From Mucilaginibacter sp. KACC 22773 (GTDB taxonomy: Bacteria > Bacteroidota > Bacteroidia > Sphingobacteriales > Sphingobacteriaceae), in NCBI RefSeq assembly GCF_028736215.1, contig NZ_CP117883.1:6820001-6884000 (forward strand): a DNA stretch of 64,000 nt. Direction: 5' to 3'. This document shows positions 45,065 through 53,941 of this stretch, piece by piece. The stretch's first letter is position 1, and each line of letters starts with the position of its first letter. Position numbers and translations under genes: made by a program. The notes beneath the pieces were generated by a model. That model worked only from the letters and a program-made list of their open reading frames with translations. It was not told the DNA's origin and did not search any database.

Positions 45065-47518
45065 ATGATGAAACTGATACACGTATTTCTGTTGCCCTTA
45101 TTCATGCTGTTACTTTTTAACTTTACCCAGGCGCAAACCAACACCGGTAAAATTTCAGGGGCGGTTTTAGATGATACTAAGAAACCACTTGATGGCGCAA
45201 CCGTTATTTTACTTGCCGCAAAAGATTCAAGCGTGGTAAGTACCCAGCTTGTTAACCCGGATGGTGGCTTCGCATTTAAAAACATAAAGGATAATACATA
45301 CCTTATTAAGGCTACTTATATTGGCTATAAAACTTACCTAAGCGACCCGGTGATTGTAAGCCGGCAAAAACCGGTTAATTTACCCCCGTTTATTTTATCG
45401 CTCGCAGGCAAAAAGTTAAATGAGGTGGCCATAACTGCCCAAAAATCATATGTACAACAAAAAATTGACCGCACGGTAGTTAATGTTGGGGCGCTGATAT
45501 CAAACACCGGCGCCAACGCTTTGGAAGTGTTGGCTAAAACACCCGGTGTACAGGTAGATGCCGATGGCAATATCACCTTTAAGGGAAAAAGCGGTGTAAT
45601 GGTGATGATTGATGATAAACCAACCTATCTTTCGGCCGCAAACCTGGCAACTTACCTGCGCTCGTTACCGTCATCGTCATTAGATCAGATAGAGCTGATG
45701 GATAACCCGCCGGCCAAATATGATGCCGCAGGAAATGCAGGCGTAATTAATATAAAAACTAAAAAGAACACCACCAGGGGGTTTAATGCGGTGGTTTCGG
45801 CCAATTATGCACTCGGTTTTTATGGGCGTACAGACGAAAGCATCAACATGAATTACCGCGTTGATAAAATTAATATTTTTGCCAACCTTGCCTATAACAA
45901 GCAAAAAACCTTCAGGCGGCTGGAAATTGACCGCGATTATTTTGATGCCAATGGAGATAGAACCTCGTCCTTAAAGGATATATCCTATTTCAGGCCATCC
46001 GGTAATAACACCAATATTAAAGCCGGGATGGATTACTACTCATCGTCAAAAACTACCTGGGGTGTGGTATTTACCGGCGAAATATCACGCGATCATGACA
46101 GCAGCCCGGTATACAGCTTATTATATGGTAAAAGCGGCGGCCTGGATTCAACCATAAATACCCTGAATACATCCACCAATAAGTTTGACAGCAAGGGTAT
46201 AAACCTGAATTATACCCATAAGTACGATAGTACAGGCAGGACCCTTACATTCGACCTGGATTATATTCACAATGCAGCCGGCAGTAACCAGATGTTTGTA
46301 AACAACACTTTTTTACCCGATGGTACTTTAACAAATTCGCAAACGCTGACTGATAATTTGCCATCCACCATTAATATCTATTCTGCAAAGGCCGATTACA
46401 CCCGTCCGCTTAAGGGCAAGGCAAAGCTGGAGACCGGGGTTAAAAGCAGCTATGTGAGTACAGATAATGCGGCCAATTATTTTAATGTGATTGATAATGT
46501 AAGCACCATTGATTACAACAACACCAACCGGTTTTTATATAAAGAAAACATCAATGCTGCATACGTTAATTTTAACAAAACCCTCGGCCGGTTTTCATTA
46601 CAAACCGGTTTACGGGCCGAGAACACCAATGGTTCCGGCCATCAGCTGGGGAATGCCCAAAAAGCCGACTCATCATTTGTTAAGCACTATACCAACCTGT
46701 TCCCGACGGCTTATTTTTCATACAACCTGGATACCGCCGGCCATAATGTGCTTGCCATGTCGTATGGCCGGCGCATTGGAAGGCCCAGCTACGGAAGCTT
46801 AAATCCTTTTACCTTTTTTGTAGATAAATTTACTTACTTTTCGGGCAACCCTTTCCTTAAATCGCAGTTTACTGATAATTATAAACTGGCGTATAGCTAC
46901 CGGAGTTTGTTTACCGTTGCGCTTACCTATAATTATACTACCGATGTTCAGGGCGAAACCATTCACAACAGCAACAACGTGTTCATCAGCACCCAGGGCA
47001 ATATAGGGCGACGGAAAACAATCAACCTGTCTGCCAATACCAACTTTCAACCGGCCAAATGGTGGTCGGTTAACCTATATGCCGAGGTTTATAAAAACAC
47101 TTACCAGGGGGCGTTTTACACCGGGTACCTTAATCAGTCGCAATACACATTTTCGGGCAACGGCAACAACCAGTTCACTTTATCCAAAACCTGGAGCGCC
47201 GAATTAAGCGGCTTTTATGATAGCGGGGGCACTTACGGACAGTTTGTTACACTACCCAAAGGTATGCTTAACGCCGCCATTCAGAAAAAAATATTGAACA
47301 ATAAGGGCTCCATTAAGTTAAATGCGCGCGATATTTTCCACACCTTCAGGCCAAGCGGCACCATTACCAATATTGTGGGCGCCAATGCCACCTTCCATAA
47401 CTTTTTAGATACCCGGGTAGCCACACTGGCGTTTACCTATAGTTTTGGTAAATTAACCAACACACCCCAAAAACGTGATACCGGCGGCGCCGAAAGCGAA
47501 CAAGGCAGGGCGCATTAA
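45065..47518 (+). CDS. TonB-dependent-receptor-like outer membrane protein (OMP_b-brl_3)
   Basis: An 817-residue outer membrane protein. Signal peptide (cleavage after TQAQ), a carboxypeptidase-regulatory-like domain (about 27-105; GKISGAVLDDTKKPLDGATV), a plug-like domain (about 120-225; GANALEVLAKTPGVQVDADGNITFKGK, NPPAKYDAAGNAGVINI) and a large C-terminal beta-barrel (about 380-790) with strands rich in Tyr, Asn and Thr. This is the Bacteroidota outer-membrane-beta-barrel family without a TonB box of its own. No SusD partner is adjacent. The substrate is unknown. Confidence 0.9.
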   Translation: MMKLIHVFLLPLFMLLLFNFTQAQTNTGKISGAVLDDTKKPLDGATVILLAAKDSSVVSTQLVNPDGGFAFKNIKDNTYLIKATYIGYKTYLSDPVIVSRQKPVNLPPFILSLAGKKLNEVAITAQKSYVQQKIDRTVVNVGALISNTGANALEVLAKTPGVQVDADGNITFKGKSGVMVMIDDKPTYLSAANLATYLRSLPSSSLDQIELMDNPPAKYDAAGNAGVINIKTKKNTTRGFNAVVSANYALGFYGRTDESINMNYRVDKINIFANLAYNKQKTFRRLEIDRDYFDANGDRTSSLKDISYFRPSGNNTNIKAGMDYYSSSKTTWGVVFTGEISRDHDSSPVYSLLYGKSGGLDSTINTLNTSTNKFDSKGINLNYTHKYDSTGRTLTFDLDYIHNAAGSNQMFVNNTFLPDGTLTNSQTLTDNLPSTINIYSAKADYTRPLKGKAKLETGVKSSYVSTDNAANYFNVIDNVSTIDYNNTNRFLYKENINAAYVNFNKTLGRFSLQTGLRAENTNGSGHQLGNAQKADSSFVKHYTNLFPTAYFSYNLDTAGHNVLAMSYGRRIGRPSYGSLNPFTFFVDKFTYFSGNPFLKSQFTDNYKLAYSYRSLFTVALTYNYTTDVQGETIHNSNNVFISTQGNIGRRKTINLSANTNFQPAKWWSVNLYAEVYKNTYQGAFYTGYLNQSQYTFSGNGNNQFTLSKTWSAELSGFYDSGGTYGQFVTLPKGMLNAAIQKKILNNKGSIKLNARDIFHTFRPSGTITNIVGANATFHNFLDTRVATLAFTYSFGKLTNTPQKRDTGGAESEQGRAH

Positions 47519-47910
47519 TTGTAGCGGGTGTTTTTGAATACGGAGACACAGCCAATAAAGCCCGTGTCGGCGTTGGATAATTCCATAGGTGCCAGGACGG
47601 CTTTTTAGTTTCCTCCCAACAGGAGGTGCGGCTAAGTTTGAGCGCAAAGGCAGGGAGGGGTTTATACGAGCGCCGAGTTGCAAAGCGACTTGAACGCCTG
47701 ATTTAACCCCTACCTCCTCCTTCCCCAGGGAAGGAATCGCACACACCCTGCGCTTTTTTTCTTCCAAGCACCTATTGAGATAACTTCAGCAATGGCATGG
47801 ATATCCAAACGCCAATCCACAAAAGTGATTATCGGGCAATGAATGCTTTTTCTGGCAATTACATTTTACCATAGCTGATATTCACCAAAAGAGATGCGAA
47901 CTTGCCTTAA
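47519..47910. other. Spacer with decayed inverted repeats
   Basis: 392 bp. Short inverted pieces are visible: CCTCCCAACAGGAGG (47611-47625), GGGAGGGGTT (47656-47665) against AACCCCTACCTCC (47704-47716), and CCTTCCCCAGGGAAGG (47718-47733). No gene is supported. These may be remnants of a small mobile element. Confidence 0.5.
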
Positions 47911-48360
47911 TCAGGCATCCGGTATATTAGGTTCTACCAGTTTAATGAGTTTCTCCAGCGATTCCTGCCAGCCCAGGTAACACATTTCGGCGGGTATCAT
48001 TGGAGGTATTCCTTCCTGCAGTACTTTTAGCTCGGTACCTACCATTGTTTTTTGAAGCCAAACAGAGGTGGTCATTACGCCCGGCATGTTGGGGTCATCA
48101 AATTTGTCGGTATATTTCAGGAACTCATTGGGTTTCACATCCAAATATTCGCCACCAAATGAATGGCCGTTACCTGTTGTAAAATTATGAAATGACATTT
48201 TAAAAGTACCACCTACCCGAACGTCCATTTCGTGTACGGTACAAAGAAAACCGTAAGGCGGCAGCCATGAAGCAATCGCCGTAGCCTCGGTAAAGGCACG
48301 ATATACCTTTTCAGGCGAAGCCTTAATAACTCTGTGCAATGAAACTTTGTTGTCTGACAT
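47911..48360 (-). CDS. SRPBCC (AHSA1-type) family protein
   Basis: A 149-residue START/Bet v 1-like protein of the Activator of Hsp90 ATPase homologue 1 type. Features are VSLHRVIKASPEKVYRAFTEATAIASWLPP, MDVRVGGTFKMSFHN and the C-terminal helix GWQESLEKLIKLVEPN. Members bind hydrophobic ligands or affect chaperones; the ligand here is unknown. No signal peptide. Monocistronic. Confidence 0.9.
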   Translation of the reverse strand: MSDNKVSLHRVIKASPEKVYRAFTEATAIASWLPPYGFLCTVHEMDVRVGGTFKMSFHNFTTGNGHSFGGEYLDVKPNEFLKYTDKFDDPNMPGVMTTSVWLQKTMVGTELKVLQEGIPPMIPAEMCYLGWQESLEKLIKLVEPNIPDA

Positions 48361-48821
48361 AAAATCGTTTTTTTATATTCCTACTCGTTTGGCTTTTCGG
48401 ATCGCCCGTTTTTGCAAGTGGTAGCTGCTCCACCGTTTGTTGTTATTTGTTTAACAAAAATGCAGGTAAAAAAAGATATTGAGCAGGGCAGGAAACGACA
48501 ATTTGCAACCAAATTTGCGACAGGCCTGCACTTGGTTAGATTGCCCGAACAGGTAGTCAAAAAAAGTAAAGCCAGCGAATATCTGATTGCTTTGGCCCGC
48601 TGGGGGGGGGTAATTACTTAAAAGCATTGACGATCGTTGAGTGGACCGCAAGAAAACAAGCAAATAAATATTGGATGACGAATATCGAATGTCCAAATCT
48701 ATTTTTTTTATTCGATATTGGACATTCGTTGTTCGATATTTAAATCAACCTTAATTTAAAGGCATCAGGGATACCTGAAGTACAAGAAAGGAAAACCTTT
48801 AACCTTTTACCTTTCACCTTC
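48361..48821. other. Spacer with a G9 tract and a CGAATATCGAATGTCC word repeat
   Basis: 461 bp. A run of nine G (48602-48610) lies in otherwise ordinary sequence. At 48676-48740 the word CGAATATCGAATGTCCAA is followed by the inverted TTCGATATTGGACATTCG, a word-repeat hairpin. Then a polypyrimidine word CCTTTAACCTTTTACCTTTC (48796-48815). A 53-residue open frame near 48460-48620 has no convincing support. Confidence 0.6.
48676..48740. repeat. Word-repeat hairpin, word CGAATATCGAATGTCCAA
   Basis: CGAATGTCCAA (48685-48695) faces TTGGACATTCG (48717-48727) and copies of the CGATATT word on both sides. Confidence 0.75.
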
Positions 48822-49775
48822 CTAAAGTACCCGTTTCAAATTCTCCAGCATATCGGCGGTCATTTTGGGCAGGTCATATTCCAGTTTCCAGCCCCAGTCT
48901 TGCTGCGCGCTGCTGTCGTCAATTGATTTGGGCCAGCTATCGGCAATGGCCTGGCGCGGGTCGGTATCTGTATAGCTAATCTGGAAGGCCGGGATATGTT
49001 TTTTAATTTCTTCGGCCAGTTGCGTTGGTGTAAAGCTGATGCCGGCCAGGTTGTATGACGAGCGGATTTTAATTTGCTCTGCCGGTGCATCCATCAAACT
49101 AATGGTAGCCCTGATGGCATCTTCCATATACATCATCGGCAGGGCGGTATCTGCCGAAAGGAAGCTTTGGTACTTACCATTCTTTAACGCCTCGTGAAAT
49201 ATGTGCACCGCGTAGTCGGTGGTGCCGCCGCCGGGCGAGGCTTTCCAGCCGATAAGGCCGGGATAGCGGATGCTGCGCACATCAACACCATATTTTTCAA
49301 AATAATACTCGCACCAGCGCTCGCCAGCCAGTTTGCTAAAGCCATATACCGTGTTGGGGTCCATTACGCAATACTGCGGCGTATTATACTGCGGCGAGTG
49401 CGGGCCGAAAACGGCGATAGAGCTTGGCCAGAAAACCTTGGCCGTTTTAAACTCTACAGCAAAATCAAGCACATGGATAAGGCCGGTCATGTTTAAATCC
49501 CAGGCCATTTTTGGCTTTTTTTCGCCTACGGCAGATAGGATAGCAGCCAGCAGGTAAACCTGGGTTGGGCGATGTTTATCAAATATGTGGTGCAGGTTAT
49601 GCTTATCAAGCACATTTACAATTTCGAAGGGGCCGTTGTTGCGGATGGCGTAGGTAGGATCGTTAATATCGGAGGCGATTACATTTTCGGCACCGTGAAT
49701 GCCGCGTAATGCCATAACCAATTCGGTACCAATTTGACCATTGGCACCAATCACTAAAATTTTTTCAGTCATCAA
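48822..49775 (-). CDS. L-threonine 3-dehydrogenase (NAD-dependent epimerase type)
   Basis: A 317-residue extended short-chain dehydrogenase. Rossmann motif GANGQIG (near residue 10), catalytic YxxxK in YGFSKLAGERW (about 147-157), and conserved TDH features PSSIAVFGP, YPGLIGWKASPGGGTTDYA and MYMEDAIRATISLM. This GalE-like form of TDH oxidises threonine to 2-amino-3-ketobutyrate and is common in Bacteroidota. A 2-amino-3-ketobutyrate ligase gene is not adjacent. Confidence 0.93.
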   Translation of the reverse strand: MMTEKILVIGANGQIGTELVMALRGIHGAENVIASDINDPTYAIRNNGPFEIVNVLDKHNLHHIFDKHRPTQVYLLAAILSAVGEKKPKMAWDLNMTGLIHVLDFAVEFKTAKVFWPSSIAVFGPHSPQYNTPQYCVMDPNTVYGFSKLAGERWCEYYFEKYGVDVRSIRYPGLIGWKASPGGGTTDYAVHIFHEALKNGKYQSFLSADTALPMMYMEDAIRATISLMDAPAEQIKIRSSYNLAGISFTPTQLAEEIKKHIPAFQISYTDTDPRQAIADSWPKSIDDSSAQQDWGWKLEYDLPKMTADMLENLKRVL

Positions 49776-49828
49776 CTTTTAGTTTTGGCAAATGTAGGAA
49801 TTTGCCTGAAAAAGTTAACCGTTGATTT

Positions 49829-49973
49829 AGTATCAAGTAGCAAGTAGTAAGTATCAAAATTGTTGCAATAGCAATAGCAGTATCAAGTCGTTAGTATCAA
49901 GTGGTAAGACCGCTGCAAAAAAAATCACGGGTCAAAATCTTGCTACTTGATACTAACTACTTGATACTTCTTT
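49829..49973. repeat. Word-repeat spacer, word AGTATCAAGTAG
   Basis: TAGTATCAAGTAGCAAGTAG and variants (49829-49905) face CTTGCTACTTGATACTAACT and ACTTGATACTT (49939-49971). The arms pair over more than 20 bp. Located between the divergent threonine dehydrogenase and DUF3078 genes. Confidence 0.85.
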
Positions 49974-49999
49974 AAACTTTTTTGCTTTATTTTGCTTTT

Positions 50000-51022
50000 A
50001 TGTTAAAAATCAGACTTGCCCTGCTTTTATTAGCATCGATAGCCTGCAGCACATCGGCAATTGCCCAGCAAACCGATTCGCTGAAAAAGGACACCGTTAA
50101 AATTGATACCGCCGTGGTTAACAGGTTGCGTGTGAGCCCGCGCCCAAACTCAATTCCTACACGGGTGAGGCCCATCCAGATCCAGCGCGAGCAAATCCCG
50201 GTTACCATGCTTGACTATAAGGTTATCCATTGGAAAAAAGCGGTAGCGTTCGGGCTCAACTTCAGTCAGTCGGCTTTTACCAGCAACTATAGCGCCGGAG
50301 GTGTAAATTCGGTGGCCCTGGGCACAAACTTTGTATACCACACCGAGTATAACAACGCGCCTTTCAGCTATGTATCCGAGCTTAACCTTACTTATGGCGT
50401 AGCCAAAAATAAAGGCCAGGGCAAACGTAAAACCAACGACAGGATTTACTTTGATAATAAGGTAGCCTCGCAATTATCAAAACATTGGTATCTTTTCGGG
50501 GCGCTAACGTTTGAGTCGCAGTTTGACAAAGGATTTAACTATGTAGACCAGGGCAACGGCCGTTTTGATGCTCAGCAGATCTCGAATTTTATGGCGCCGG
50601 GGTATTTAACCGAATCTTTGGGTTTGGAGTATAAGCCAGCCCCTTATTTTGATTTGCGTTTAGGTACGGGTACCGCAAGGCAAACTTTTGTTTTAGATAA
50701 AAGCGTACGACGCTTTCAAACAGATAACTACGGCGTAGATACCAACAAAACCGTAAAAAACGATTTAGCATTTCAAATGGTAGCCCTATTTGATAAGGAT
50801 ATTATGAAAAATATCCACCTGAACACACGGTATGCATTGTTTATCCCATATGGCCAGTCGCTTAAATATGTTACCCACCGTGTTGATGCCGTGTTATCGG
50901 CCCGGGTAAACCGTTTAATCAACGTTACCATTAATGGTACGCTGTTATATGATCAGCATACCTCAAAAGATGCCCAGGCTACAGAAGGCCTGGCGCTGGG
51001 AATGTTGTATAGGTTCCCTTAA
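50000..51022 (+). CDS. DUF3078 outer-membrane-like protein
   Basis: A 340-residue exported protein; the ATG at 50000 starts a normal signal peptide (LKIRLALLLLASIACSTSAIAQQ), while an upstream TTG in the same frame gives an unlikely extension. The mature part has the DUF3078 signature KAVAFGLNFSQSAFTSNYSA and FVYHTEYNNAPFSYVSELNL, followed by many alternating beta strands and a C-terminal LGMLYRFP, fitting an outer membrane barrel. Function unknown. Bacteroidota-specific family. Confidence 0.88.
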   Translation: MLKIRLALLLLASIACSTSAIAQQTDSLKKDTVKIDTAVVNRLRVSPRPNSIPTRVRPIQIQREQIPVTMLDYKVIHWKKAVAFGLNFSQSAFTSNYSAGGVNSVALGTNFVYHTEYNNAPFSYVSELNLTYGVAKNKGQGKRKTNDRIYFDNKVASQLSKHWYLFGALTFESQFDKGFNYVDQGNGRFDAQQISNFMAPGYLTESLGLEYKPAPYFDLRLGTGTARQTFVLDKSVRRFQTDNYGVDTNKTVKNDLAFQMVALFDKDIMKNIHLNTRYALFIPYGQSLKYVTHRVDAVLSARVNRLINVTINGTLLYDQHTSKDAQATEGLALGMLYRFP

Positions 51023-51024
51023 TT

Positions 51025-51099
51025 GGTGAGTGGTGAGTGGTGAGTGGTGAGTGGTGAGTGGTGAGTGGTGAGTGGTGAGTGGTGAGTGGTGAGTGGTGA
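51025..51099. repeat. Tandem 7-mer array GGTGAGT, about ten copies
   Basis: Uninterrupted, perfect direct repetition of GGTGAGT starting 3 bp after the DUF3078 stop codon. Unlike the other word repeats it has no inverted half. Confidence 0.9.
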
Positions 51100-51466
51100 A
51101 AATTTGGTAGCTGCAGGTTTGTTTTGCTTTTTTTGACTTTATTTCCGTTTTTTTCTCAAAAAACCGTACGCTCCTCCGGCAGCATGCCATTAAAAAGCAA
51201 TTGTATAAAAGTTGTGTTTTTTTGAAGTTTCTTACAGCTTATTTGAATCAAATCATGCAATTTTTGTGATTTTTCGCGTTTTTTTGCATTAAATATTGCA
51301 AAAACAGCGTTAAAGGGCCTCTTGAAAAAACCGGTAGCAAAACATTTAAAAAAAAACCGGACTTTGTTTTTGGGCCGATTTTGCCGCACCAAAAACGGCA
51401 TATACATCTGTCTTAAAATTAACTTTCAAAATCATACCTTTGTAACCTCAAAACTGGGATATTACA
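51100..51466. other. AT-rich leader region of ffh
   Basis: 367 bp with no gene. It contains poly-T/A blocks and ends in the ffh promoter (TACCTTTG at 51435-51442). Confidence 0.5.
51435..51442 (+). promoter_or_regulatory. -7 box (TACCTTTG) of ffh
   Basis: Fits TAnnTTTG; the ATG is 24 nt downstream. The -33 element is not clear. Confidence 0.55.
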
Positions 51467-52795
51467 ATGTTTGAAAATCTTTCGGATAAACTCGACAGGG
51501 CCTTTAAGGTACTGAAGGGGCAAGGAACTATTACTGAGATAAACGTGGCCGAAACCATGAAGGAAATCCGCAAGGCCCTTCTTGACGCCGACGTAAACTA
51601 TAAAACAGCCAAAGCATTCACTGACGATGTAAGGCAAAAAGCACTGGGTAATAATGTATTAACAGCCATATCGCCAGGCCAGTTGCTTACCAAGCTCATG
51701 AACGATGAGCTTACCGCGCTTATGGGCGGTACCACAGCCGAGCTGGAAATAAAGGCCTCGCCAACCATTATCCTGATTGCAGGTTTAAACGGTGCGGGTA
51801 AAACAACTTTTACAGGCAAGCTGGCCAATTATCTTAAAACGCAAAAAAACAAAAAGCCCTTACTGGTTGCCGATGATATTTACCGCCCAGCGGCTATTGA
51901 TCAGCTGGAAGTATTAGGCCAGCAAATAGGCGTACCGGTATATTCAAACCGCGAATCGAAAGATCCTGTTGCCATTGCGCTGGAGGGTATTGCTTTGGCC
52001 AAACAAAATGGCCATAATATAGTGATTATTGATACCGCCGGCCGCCTGGCTATTGACGAAGCCATGATGGTGGAAATTGAGCAGGTAAAAAGCGCAGTAA
52101 AACCACATGAGATATTATTTGTGGTTGACTCTATGACCGGCCAGGATGCCGTAAACACCGCTAAAGTGTTTAACGACAGGCTTGATTTTACCGGGGTAGT
52201 ATTAACCAAGCTTGATGGTGATACCCGCGGTGGTGCAGCCTTATCTATTAAATCGGTTGTAAATAAGCCGATTAAGTTTATAGGTACCGGCGAAAAAATG
52301 GAAGCGCTTGATGTTTTCCACCCCGATCGTATGGCATCCCGTATCCTGGGCATGGGTGACGTTGTCTCTCTGGTTGAGCGCGCCCAGCAGCAGTTTGACG
52401 AGAAGGAAGCTGCCGAGCTGCAAAAGAAGATCCGCAAAAACAAATTTGATTTTAACGATTTTTACAGCCAGATACAGCAGATCAAAAAAATGGGTAACAT
52501 GAAGGATCTGATGGGCATGATTCCGGGCGTAGGCAAAATGATGAAGGATGTTGAAGTTGATGATAATGCTTTTAAAGCTATCGAGGCCATCATCCAATCC
52601 ATGACACCATTCGAAAAATCGAACCCCGAAACTATTAACCAAAGCCGCCGTAACCGGATAGCCAAAGGTTCCGGAACTGATTTAACCGAAGTAAACCGGC
52701 TAATGAAACAGTTTGACGATATGAAAAAGGTAATGAAGCAAATGAGCAACCCCGCCGCCATGGCCGGCATGATGCGCCGGATGCCCAAAATGTAA
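51467..52795 (+). CDS. ffh: Signal recognition particle protein Ffh
   Basis: A 442-residue SRP54. N domain (about 1-90; LSDKLDRAFKVLKGQGTITE), G domain with GLNGAGKTT (about 105-114), DTAGR (about 190) and TKLDGDTRGGA (about 246), and a methionine-rich M domain (about 330-442; MKDLMGMIPGVGKMMKD, ending MAGMMRRMPKM) that holds 4.5S RNA and signal peptides. Targets membrane proteins to the translocon with FtsY. Complete and typical, followed by a strong terminator. Confidence 0.98.
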   Translation: MFENLSDKLDRAFKVLKGQGTITEINVAETMKEIRKALLDADVNYKTAKAFTDDVRQKALGNNVLTAISPGQLLTKLMNDELTALMGGTTAELEIKASPTIILIAGLNGAGKTTFTGKLANYLKTQKNKKPLLVADDIYRPAAIDQLEVLGQQIGVPVYSNRESKDPVAIALEGIALAKQNGHNIVIIDTAGRLAIDEAMMVEIEQVKSAVKPHEILFVVDSMTGQDAVNTAKVFNDRLDFTGVVLTKLDGDTRGGAALSIKSVVNKPIKFIGTGEKMEALDVFHPDRMASRILGMGDVVSLVERAQQQFDEKEAAELQKKIRKNKFDFNDFYSQIQQIKKMGNMKDLMGMIPGVGKMMKDVEVDDNAFKAIEAIIQSMTPFEKSNPETINQSRRNRIAKGSGTDLTEVNRLMKQFDDMKKVMKQMSNPAAMAGMMRRMPKM

Positions 52796-52838
52796 GTTTG
52801 CCGGCTTTTTATAGCGCATATTTAAAAAATACACTTAG

Positions 52839-52867
52839 GCCCCGGATATTTACCGGGGCTTTTTTTG
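52839..52867 (+). terminator. Terminator after ffh
   Basis: GCCCCGG-ATATTTA-CCGGGGC followed by seven T. Confidence 0.9.
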
Positions 52868-53082
52868 CTTTAGGGCATTGCTTTTAATGCCCGGCAAACT
52901 GTCTGCTTTTTTTTATTTTTCGGCAAGCTTTTGCTGTCTTTTGTCTGCTATTCTATACAAAAACAGTTCAATTTTCCTATTATTCTGGCTTTATTTTTCC
53001 AATGGCATATCATTTGTCTATGTAATGTCATGATACCGGTTTAATAACCCGGCATGCAACATAAACTTAATAGATAGATAAA

Positions 53083-53853
53083 ATGAAAACTTTAGTTAAA
53101 TCAGTATTATTTACAGCAGCTTTATTCGCAGCAAAATCCGGTATTGCACAGGTTAACGTAGGTGCAGCAACGGCAACAAAAATTGTTACCCAAACTGCAT
53201 TACCATCTGTGAATGCTGCTACTGTGGCTCAAAAAGCCGCAGCTACAACTACCAATATCAGCAACCAGGCCGCCGCACAGGCCCAAAGCGCTGCCGCCCG
53301 TACCGCAGCCCAAACTCAGGCAGCAACTAACGCGGCCGCCGCACAATCGCAGTCAACTGCAAACCAGGCTGCCAACGTAAGCGGAACAGCTAACGCTGCC
53401 GCCGTAACAAATGCCGATGCAGCAGTTAACAAAACCGACGCTGCCGCAAGCCTTGCAGGTTCGGGTAGTGTAAGTGGTTCAGCATCGGCAGATAAAGCCG
53501 CAACAGCCGCAGGTAGCGCAGTTACAGCATCAAAAGATGCCGCAAGCAATGCCTCAGCAGATGTTAGCGCTAAAGCAAATAACGTTGCAGCTAAAGCCGC
53601 AGCAGCTAAAAATGCCTCGGTTAATGCTGCTTCTGCAGCAAGCAAAAAAGCAATAGCTGCCAGGAAAAACGTAAGTATTAGCAGCAAAGGAAGCGTAAGC
53701 AGTTCTGGTAGTGCAGCTACAACTACAAAAAGTACCAAAGCAAGCTTATCACACAGTGGCTCATCTGCAACCACGGTAAAAGCAGGTAAAAAAAGCGCTA
53801 CTGTTAGCGCTTCGGGCAGCAGCTCAACTAAAGTAAGCGCTGCTAAACAATAA
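53083..53853 (+). CDS. Secreted alanine/serine/threonine-rich low-complexity protein
   Basis: A 256-residue protein with a clear signal peptide (KTLVKSVLFTAALFAAKSG, cleavage near IAQ). The mature chain is almost only Ala, Ser, Thr, Lys, Asn and Gln. The middle (about 45-190) looks like a long amphipathic helix (KAAATTTNISNQAAAQAQSA); the end (about 195-256) is Ser/Gly/Lys-rich. No domain is recognised. It sits between two strong terminators with its own leader, so it is a single-gene transcript. Histone-H1-like or antifreeze-like composition does not imply those functions. Possibly an envelope or matrix protein. Confidence 0.75.
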   Translation: MKTLVKSVLFTAALFAAKSGIAQVNVGAATATKIVTQTALPSVNAATVAQKAAATTTNISNQAAAQAQSAAARTAAQTQAATNAAAAQSQSTANQAANVSGTANAAAVTNADAAVNKTDAAASLAGSGSVSGSASADKAATAAGSAVTASKDAASNASADVSAKANNVAAKAAAAKNASVNAASAASKKAIAARKNVSISSKGSVSSSGSAATTTKSTKASLSHSGSSATTVKAGKKSATVSASGSSSTKVSAAKQ

Positions 53854-53879
53854 CATCAAATTATAATAATATCATTAGC

Positions 53880-53903
53880 AAAAGGGCCGTTAACGGCCCT
53901 TTT
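53880..53903. terminator. 24-bp perfect palindrome terminator
   Basis: AAAAGGGCCGTT and its exact reverse complement AACGGCCCTTTT, downstream of the alanine-rich gene; the ends supply A and T tracts for both directions. Confidence 0.8.
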
Positions 53904-53941
53904 GTTGATTTAAAACATACGCTAAGCACATCAAATCCTTT

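Noticed and set aside
48412..48621. Possible small gene ending ARWGGVIT, and an opposite-strand frame at 48451-48696
   Set aside because: Neither frame has a recognisable family, a start context or a promoter; the G9 run and repeat spacer explain the open frames.
50963..51190. Open frame with THHSPLT repeats on the minus strand
   Set aside because: It is only the translation of the GGTGAGT tandem array.
53316..53774. 152-residue leftward Ala/Leu-rich frame
   Set aside because: Antisense shadow of the alanine-rich secreted protein; codon pattern follows the plus strand.
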